NCBI GenBank assembly: GCA_903901395.1
Contig: CAIUQW010000176.1
Coordinates: 1 to 11,796, forward strand
Reading direction: 5' to 3'
Source: an uncultured Chlorobiales bacterium
GTDB taxonomy: Bacteria; Bacteroidota; Chlorobiia; Chlorobiales; Chlorobiaceae
DNA: 11,796 bases
Both the position numbers and the translations under genes were made by a program. Within the stretch, counting starts at the first letter, position 1. Each line of letters opens with the position of its first letter. The notes under the pieces were generated by a model. It did not search any database, was not told where the DNA came from, and was given only the letters and a program-made list of their open reading frames with translations. Of the stretch, positions 6,998-11,796 are shown in pieces.

Positions 6998-8020
6998 ATG
7001 AGCATCGCAGGTATACGCTCCAACCGTGGAGATATTTATCAGACCATGATTGCATTCGATTGGGCATTGTATGTCCTGTCCGATCCAGAATATCAATGGC
7101 TTGAAATAGATTCGACTGCTTATTTGGTAGATGATGTAGTGATTGGCAAATCTGACGGTTCACTTATTTGCTGCCAGTGCAAAAAAAACCAGCCTGATTG
7201 TAAAGCATGGTCGATATCCGATTTAGGTGATGAGTTGGAAAAGGCTTCTGTTGTGCTGGCGGATAATCAACAGGCCAAAGTCAAATTCTATTCCCGTGAT
7301 TCGTTCGGGGCACTTGCAAAACTGCGTGAATACAGCACTCTTTGGCGCAATGATGAAGAATACCTTGGGAATTTGACCCAAGAACATATAATGACCAATC
7401 GCGATTTAGACGCTCGAATTACCGTTAAGGCTCCTTATCTCACTACCTATGACTTCCTGTGCCGCACCAGCTTTGAGACCAGCCAAAATTTTGATCATAT
7501 TGAGACTGAGTTACGTGAACGTTTGCGCTATTTGACGAGCAATTCAGTTGCTGCCTTCAACGCCCTCTGGGTACAGATAGATAAACTTGGTGGGCATATA
7601 GAGGGTGGCAATCAATTGGCTTCGACCCAGCATCGTCTCACAAAGGAAGATATTAAAGACATTCTCCATCAAGCGGGAGCCATGTTGGTTCCGATGATCT
7701 CCGTTACGGTGGTGTGCAATTCATTTGCCAGTACCTCTAATATCGGCAGGTTGTGGCGTCGGGATATAGCCGGGCATCGCATTTCGAGTCCGCTTGTAGA
7801 AGAACTCTTAGCAGCCATAGATACCAAGAAACGCGCAGTTTTGCTTTCGGGTTTACCGGGTTCGGGAAAAACTTGTGTCATGTTGAGTTTGCAAGAAGTT
7901 CTTGAGCAAAGAAGGAAAAACAAAGTGACCTTGTGCCACTTTTCATTCAATCGCGTGAATTTGCTGACTTTGCGACGGCGCAGGAACGTCAAGCACAAGG
8001 CTTACCAGAGAAATGGGTAG
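6998..8020 (+). CDS. Nuclease-STAND protein, 5' part: Cap4/DUF4297-like nuclease and P-loop
   Basis: A 340-codon frame with ATG 6998 after an AGG (6988-6990) at 7 bases, only 21 bases beyond the res fragment stop, so probably read from the res promoter. Residues about 8-110 look like a Cap4/DUF4297-type PD-(D/E)xK nuclease: NRGDIYQ, LEIDS (Glu36), VDDVVI (Asp45/46), and CQCKKN with the Gln60-x-Lys62 pair, then YSRDSFGALAKLREYS (98-113). A helical linker follows (about 150-235), then a P-loop GLPGSGKT (285-292) opening a STAND/NACHT-like ATPase. After about residue 307 the frame leaves the family pattern and becomes basic nonsense (LLTLRRRRNVKHK), while the natural continuation appears in the next frame. 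Known Avs proteins with this nuclease type degrade DNA when the STAND part is triggered by a phage protein. Such a role here is inferred. As written, the product would lack Walker B and the sensor. Confidence 0.82.
   Translation: MSIAGIRSNRGDIYQTMIAFDWALYVLSDPEYQWLEIDSTAYLVDDVVIGKSDGSLICCQCKKNQPDCKAWSISDLGDELEKASVVLADNQQAKVKFYSRDSFGALAKLREYSTLWRNDEEYLGNLTQEHIMTNRDLDARITVKAPYLTTYDFLCRTSFETSQNFDHIETELRERLRYLTSNSVAAFNALWVQIDKLGGHIEGGNQLASTQHRLTKEDIKDILHQAGAMLVPMISVTVVCNSFASTSNIGRLWRRDIAGHRISSPLVEELLAAIDTKKRAVLLSGLPGSGKTCVMLSLQEVLEQRRKNKVTLCHFSFNRVNLLTLRRRRNVKHKAYQRNG
7906..7935 (+). other. Frameshift zone joining the two halves of the nuclease-STAND gene
   Basis: The first frame has codon starts at positions such as 7931 (TTG); the second has them at 7930 and 7933. 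The second frame opens only after TGA 7903-7905, so the shift must lie after that. At 7911-7921 the sequence is GAAGGAAAAAC. Adding one A to the A5 run (7916-7920) yields RRKKQSDLVPLFIQ, which flows smoothly into the downstream domain. The event is thus most simply a one-base loss in the run. A -1 shift of the ribosome at G-AAA-AAC would have the same effect but is not a canonical slippery heptamer. A sequencing error is possible too. Confidence 0.7.
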
Positions 8021-11000
8021 AGCAGGTTGCCCGATTAGCAGAAAATACGTATGTGGTTGTGGTAATTGATTCGCTGGATGTTTTGTCCATTGCCCGTGAA
8101 CACAGTGTGTTGACATATTTCCTCGCACAAATTGACCAGTTGTTATTCATACCCAATGTCACTGTAATCACGTCCTGTCGAGACTTCGATCGCAAATACA
8201 ATCCACGAATTGCCATGCGGCAATGGGATTGCGAGTTACAGTGCTTGCCGTTGAATTGGGATTCTGACATTGTTCCGTTACTTGTTAGCCTCGGAATTGA
8301 TACAAGCGCTATTGATGATGTTACTCGTGAACTTATCCGGAATCCTCGTGAATTGGACCTTTTTGTCGAATTGGCTCAGCGTGAAGGCAGCTTCAACGTG
8401 GTTACCAGCCAGGCACTGGCACAGCGCTATCTCGATGCTATCGAGCAGATTGATCCCGAGTTGGGAGATGCAGCCATGCAAGTGCTTGAAACCATGGCCG
8501 AGACAATGCTGAAGTCTCGTAGCTTGTCTATTCCACATCAGTGCGTAAAGGCATCATCAGAAATTCAGCGGCGCTTGCGTAGTCTCAATGTCTTGCAAGA
8601 TACCCATGATGGAAAATTGACTTTTGGTCATCAAACATTACTGGACGTTCTGGTGATAAGCAGTGCTATACGGCAAGGGGTTTCGCTCAATGAGTTTATC
8701 AAAGGCTTGCCTCCAGTTCCCTTTGTGCGCCCCAGCATACGTAGTTTTGTCGCACAGCTTGCAACAGGAGATCGCCGAGAGTTCAGGAAACAACTGCGAG
8801 CGGTCTTAACTGGAAAATCACCATTTCATATTCGCCGTTTGATTGCGGAATCATTTGCTCAGCAAATGCCGCAAGATGATGATTGGCCGATGATAAGAGA
8901 GCTGCGAGAAAAGCACCATGAAGTGTTCAACGTGATATACTTCCATGCAACATTTATTGAGTGGCACTACTTTTGGTTTTCTCATTTGGTGCCGATTTTG
9001 AAAGAAATGTACGACTCCGAGGGAATGATGGCCCATGTTCACCGGGTAGCGAATTGGCAAAATGAAGATGCTGCCGGGGTAATGGCATTTTGGATGGATA
9101 CGTTGGCGCTGGATTGGCTGGATGGGAATAGAATTGCGGAGCAATTGGTGTTTTCGATATCTAAATTCAAAACAGAAAATTTGCCACTTGTTGCGCCCTT
9201 ACTTGAACGATTACTCAGTGTCCCAAAGCCAGCGCATAGCTTATTGGGCCATACTATTGCACGCTGCGTTGAAGCTGGCGCTGTTGATGACAGATTATTA
9301 TGGAGCTATATCGCTGGAGATATAGGTGACGATGATGTGATGGAATTTCATTTTAACAATAAACTTCACTGTCAACCGCATAATTTTGGAGATAAGAACG
9401 ATGGTTTTCTGGTAAAAAGAATGATGAGTTCGGTCGCCCTATTGGATTTGGCATTAGAATCAATCGAACGTTGGAGCCAAGTCAGGTCGGTTAGCAATGG
9501 CGAATCTAAAACAAGTTATCGCCAAGGATTTTTGGATGAAACCTCCTATTTTGATGTTCACTCACAGATTGATCACCGGCATGTAGATGAGGAACGAATT
9601 CTGTTCGATGCAATTGAAGCAGCTGTTCTCGATCATGCAAAAAACCACTCAAAGTGGTGGCTTAAGAATCGAGAAGGTCTTTGCTTTAATCATGAGCTTG
9701 CATTATGCTATTTTGCTGTTCTTGCTTGTAAAAAATATCCAATAAATAATATTGATTTGATTGGTCGTGTGTTGTGCGATAAGAATTTATTGGAATCAAA
9801 ACTTTCTTACGAACTATGTGATTTGAGTTATGCTGCATTTATTTACTTGGATAGAAATACGCAGAATATTGTTCTAAAGACAATACAAGACGTTTTTAAG
9901 GAATATATGATGGATGCGGATAATCGCTCGTGGATATTAAGGGTTCAAGCAAAATACATATCATCAGTGCCATGCTTTCTCCGTACAATAGATGCGCAAG
10001 CGATACTTGATGAGTACGAAAGAATAAATGGAAAAATGGAGAGAAAGCCATCCATGAGTATACGAAGCTATAGCGTTTCCGCTCCTTTTTCATTTGAGAA
10101 ATTTTTGAGTGTAAGTGATGACGGAGTGATTTGCTTGCTATCGCACTACTCTGGATATAATCGAGATTTTGAGGACTTTTCAGTAGGAGGAGAGCGTGAA
10201 GTCGGTTGGCAACTACGGGAGGCAGCATCTCGACACCCAGTGCGATTTATGAGATTGCTGGTGTCTTATTGGACAAATATTTCAGCACATTTTCGCGATG
10301 ATATTATGGATGGCCTCGCCACATACCTGGCTTATCGTTATGGAAATTTGCGAATCAACGGCAATTGGGTACCTATAGATGAACCTGATGCTGCTGATTT
10401 GGCAAGTCAAATTCTTATTGAGCTGGAGCGACATCCTGAACACTGGCAACTCAATCGCTCTGCTGCTGAGGCTCTCGAAAGCTGTGCACATGTCATTCTT
10501 GATACACAAAGTGCTATGCGATTGGTATTTTTAGCAATAGGTTTTGAAAGGCTTTGTGAGGAAGAACCCGTCAACAAAGCTAATTCAGACAACTTGATTA
10601 ATGTAGGCTTCGGTATGACAAGTGGAAAAGTAGTCGAAGCTATGATGATTCTAATCGAAAAACTATACGAGCGAGGCATTGAAATACCCGAATTATTACC
10701 ACCTATTTTACTTCGATACGCAAGCAACGAACATCCTGCTATTCGCGCATTAATTCTAAGACGTTTGCCTTACCTTCAAAGTAAGAATCCCGAGTTTGGT
10801 TGGAAACTCTTTCACCTAGCTATGCAGAATGATGATAGACTTTGGCGTATTGCAGAGCCTTGTCTGTATTACGCATATTACGACCAGTTCGAAAACGTAG
10901 CTCCGTTGCTTGAACGTATCTATCAAAATGGCAGTTCGGATAGCATGGAAACTTGGGGTCGTATTTCAGCTTTATCAGCGTTGAGAGGTCATATTGAATT

Positions 11001-11568
11001 TATAAATTTACTTGCTGACTTGAATGCTCTGAATATGACTGAAGCATGGAAAGGGGCTGCCGATGTATGGACTTATCCTGGCAACATCAAGCTGCATCGT
11101 GAACAATGCCTTGCAGGTATTGAAGCAGGATTAAAAGCAGTTGATTCTCATTCAAAGACTGTTGTTAAATGTGCAGAAAATATTTTCAGAGAGAAAACTC
11201 CGCCAATCTTGATTCCTATTGAATTGATTCAGCTTTTCTTTGGTGTACTCGAAAACTATAGCGAGGATAAATATCATAGTCTTTTTGGATTTAATGAATG
11301 GCTTAATGCTACTTCGCAACGAGACTCAGAGTTCGCATTAACCGCAACTGAAATTTACTTGGCATATGTCAGTCGTGCCAAGCCATACTTTTTTGACCAT
11401 GAGAATCAAATGGTCCAGGTAGTGACCAGACTTTTTGCTGAAGCCGAAGAACGCGAAGAATCTGATAATGGAGAAATGCTCAAGCGTGTGGTAGCAGTGC
11501 AAGATTTGCTGTTATCTTTGGAAGTGACTTCTGTAAATGATTGGCTAACAGCAGCTGAAAGGCCATAG
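7933..11568 (+). CDS. Nuclease-STAND protein, 3' part: ATPase core and long helical sensor region
   Basis: An open frame of 1211 residues from a GTG that has no properly spaced ribosome site, so it is probably not an independent start but the continuation of the upstream frame (fused length about 1523). It carries Walker B VVVVIDSLD (41-49), a sensor-like SCRDFD (81-86), the helical STAND-type motif RNPRELDLFVELA (136-148), and a winged-helix-type FGHQTLLDVL (231-240). The remaining 950 or so residues are mostly alpha-helical with no family I can name. Some stretches look HEAT-like (around residue 930: HPAIRALILRRLPYLQ). By analogy with Avs and NACHT defense proteins this would be the target-recognition part. 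No membrane segment is visible. Base composition grows more AT-rich in the middle (around 9.7-10 kb) than in the nuclease and ATPase parts. The TAG stop overlaps the next GTG. Apart from the frame break no internal stop occurs, so decay, if any, is recent. Confidence 0.8.
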   Translation: MPLFIQSREFADFATAQERQAQGLPEKWVEQVARLAENTYVVVVIDSLDVLSIAREHSVLTYFLAQIDQLLFIPNVTVITSCRDFDRKYNPRIAMRQWDCELQCLPLNWDSDIVPLLVSLGIDTSAIDDVTRELIRNPRELDLFVELAQREGSFNVVTSQALAQRYLDAIEQIDPELGDAAMQVLETMAETMLKSRSLSIPHQCVKASSEIQRRLRSLNVLQDTHDGKLTFGHQTLLDVLVISSAIRQGVSLNEFIKGLPPVPFVRPSIRSFVAQLATGDRREFRKQLRAVLTGKSPFHIRRLIAESFAQQMPQDDDWPMIRELREKHHEVFNVIYFHATFIEWHYFWFSHLVPILKEMYDSEGMMAHVHRVANWQNEDAAGVMAFWMDTLALDWLDGNRIAEQLVFSISKFKTENLPLVAPLLERLLSVPKPAHSLLGHTIARCVEAGAVDDRLLWSYIAGDIGDDDVMEFHFNNKLHCQPHNFGDKNDGFLVKRMMSSVALLDLALESIERWSQVRSVSNGESKTSYRQGFLDETSYFDVHSQIDHRHVDEERILFDAIEAAVLDHAKNHSKWWLKNREGLCFNHELALCYFAVLACKKYPINNIDLIGRVLCDKNLLESKLSYELCDLSYAAFIYLDRNTQNIVLKTIQDVFKEYMMDADNRSWILRVQAKYISSVPCFLRTIDAQAILDEYERINGKMERKPSMSIRSYSVSAPFSFEKFLSVSDDGVICLLSHYSGYNRDFEDFSVGGEREVGWQLREAASRHPVRFMRLLVSYWTNISAHFRDDIMDGLATYLAYRYGNLRINGNWVPIDEPDAADLASQILIELERHPEHWQLNRSAAEALESCAHVILDTQSAMRLVFLAIGFERLCEEEPVNKANSDNLINVGFGMTSGKVVEAMMILIEKLYERGIEIPELLPPILLRYASNEHPAIRALILRRLPYLQSKNPEFGWKLFHLAMQNDDRLWRIAEPCLYYAYYDQFENVAPLLERIYQNGSSDSMETWGRISALSALRGHIEFINLLADLNALNMTEAWKGAADVWTYPGNIKLHREQCLAGIEAGLKAVDSHSKTVVKCAENIFREKTPPILIPIELIQLFFGVLENYSEDKYHSLFGFNEWLNATSQRDSEFALTATEIYLAYVSRAKPYFFDHENQMVQVVTRLFAEAEEREESDNGEMLKRVVAVQDLLLSLEVTSVNDWLTAAERP

Positions 11569-11796
11569 TGTCAAAGAAGAGTGCAAATGAAAACCTCCAA
11601 AACCAGAAAAAAGAAGAGGCTTTGATGAACGCTATAGTCAACTATCATGGCCAAAAATTCGGCACCGTCTCGCGCCCCGACCTCGTCGGAGCCGCCCGCG
11701 AAGCCGGAGACGCCGGATTCGACGTGCTTGTCGCCTGCGCCTTCAACTACGACGCGCACTCCTCCGAATTCAACAAACTCGGCAGAATCCCCGTCC
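11568..11796 (+). CDS. C-terminal portion of an adenine DNA methyltransferase (Mod-like), runs off the window
   Basis: The frame is open to the window edge. From about 11645 it encodes KFGTVSRPDLVGAAREAGDA, then GFDVLVACAFNYDAH and FNKLGRIPV. I recognise this as resembling the C-terminal region of large site-specific adenine methyltransferases that accompany BPTD_3080-type Res subunits (typical text FGTVSRPDLVAAAREAGD...). The methylase catalytic motifs (DPPY-type and FxGxG) would lie upstream and are absent here. Two starts are possible. GTG 11568 overlaps the previous TAG by one base, with AAAGG 5 bases upstream, and gives a lysine-rich leader VSKKSANENLQNQKK. ATG 11625 has GAAGAGG 5 bases upstream. 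Either would express a headless fragment. GC content (about 63% in one counted line) matches the res remnant, not the cassette. Family recognition is from memory. The full gene lies beyond the window. Confidence 0.6.
   Translation, partial: MSKKSANENLQNQKKEEALMNAIVNYHGQKFGTVSRPDLVGAAREAGDAGFDVLVACAFNYDAHSSEFNKLGRIPV

Larger units (their letters stand above)
6950..11624 (+). other. Inserted AT-rich nuclease-STAND defense cassette
   Basis: The whole stretch between the two R-M remnants differs sharply in base composition from both sides. Hand-counted single lines gave about 45% GC near 7.2 kb and 35% near 9.7 kb, against about 63-67% in the flanks. It contains one gene, now in two frames. No transposase, integrase, terminal inverted repeat or clear target duplication is visible at either edge, so it arrived by recombination or replacement rather than as a recognisable transposon. 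The left edge is sharp (about 6949/6950). The right edge lies between the stop at 11568 and the recognisable methyltransferase sequence from about 11645. The end given here, just before ATG 11625, is a choice. Confidence 0.6.

Noticed and set aside
6365..7096. 243-codon minus-strand frame across the res fragment
   Set aside because: It is the mirror of the GC-rich res coding sequence and crosses the cassette edge, so it cannot be an old gene. The plus-strand frame has a strong family match and ribosome site.
7933..7935. GTG as an independent start for the 1211-codon frame
   Set aside because: There is no ribosome site at the right distance, and translation from here would lack the P-loop that its Walker B needs. 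The continuity of the family pattern across the break favours a single frameshifted gene.
6950..11624. Transposon or integron carrying the cassette
   Set aside because: I found no transposase or integrase, no terminal inverted repeats, and no convincing target duplication; a six-base CAACTA shared near both edges is too short to count.
1..11796. CRISPR array, tRNA or rRNA genes
   Set aside because: No regularly spaced repeats and no cloverleaf or rRNA-like sequence were seen on reading the window.

Overview
The window looks like a piece of a Gram-negative chromosome with a GC-rich core. Single 60-base lines counted by hand gave about 67% GC near 6.8 kb and 63% near 11.7 kb. A much more AT-rich accessory cassette interrupts it (about 45% near 7.2 kb, 35% near 9.7 kb). 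The DUF3683-type flavin/iron-sulfur giant, the small outer-membrane barrel and the codon style would fit a green sulfur bacterium (Chlorobiaceae). That assignment is an inference from memory of the families, not a search result.

Layout. The left part, about 0.1-6.0 kb, is ordinary chromosome, with every gene on the minus strand. It holds a small STAS-like protein of unknown function (110-475). Next is a 1221-residue FAD- and [4Fe-4S]-binding dehydrogenase of the GlcD/GlcF/YdiJ type with an N-terminal DUF3683 region (840-4505). The third gene is a secreted 206-residue beta-barrel protein (5333-5953). The last two each have a clear rho-independent terminator just downstream. Two long stretches, 4506-5332 and 5954-6409, hold no convincing gene.

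The right part (6.4 kb to the end, plus strand) is a wrecked and rebuilt restriction-modification locus. The first 540 bases of a BPTD_3080-type (type III-like) restriction endonuclease gene are intact, with a strong ribosome binding site. The gene then breaks off inside the Walker A motif, right after the codons for Gly-Ala-Gly. Immediately after begins an AT-rich gene of about 4.57 kb. It encodes what looks like an anti-phage STAND NTPase: a Cap4/DUF4297-like PD-(D/E)xK nuclease, a P-loop STAND ATPase, and a very long helical, probably target-sensing, C-terminal region. It is split into two overlapping reading frames (6998-8020 and 7933-11568) by a -1 shift close to an A5 run. Restoring one base would give a protein of about 1523 residues. 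It is followed, with a one-base overlap, by a GC-rich reading frame that runs off the window and resembles the C-terminal part of the partner adenine methyltransferase.

Reading: a nuclease-STAND defense gene has replaced the middle of an R-M operon, using its left promoter and reading into its right remnant. Whether the split is a recent inactivating mutation, a sequencing error, or a recoding or slippage control point is the main open question.
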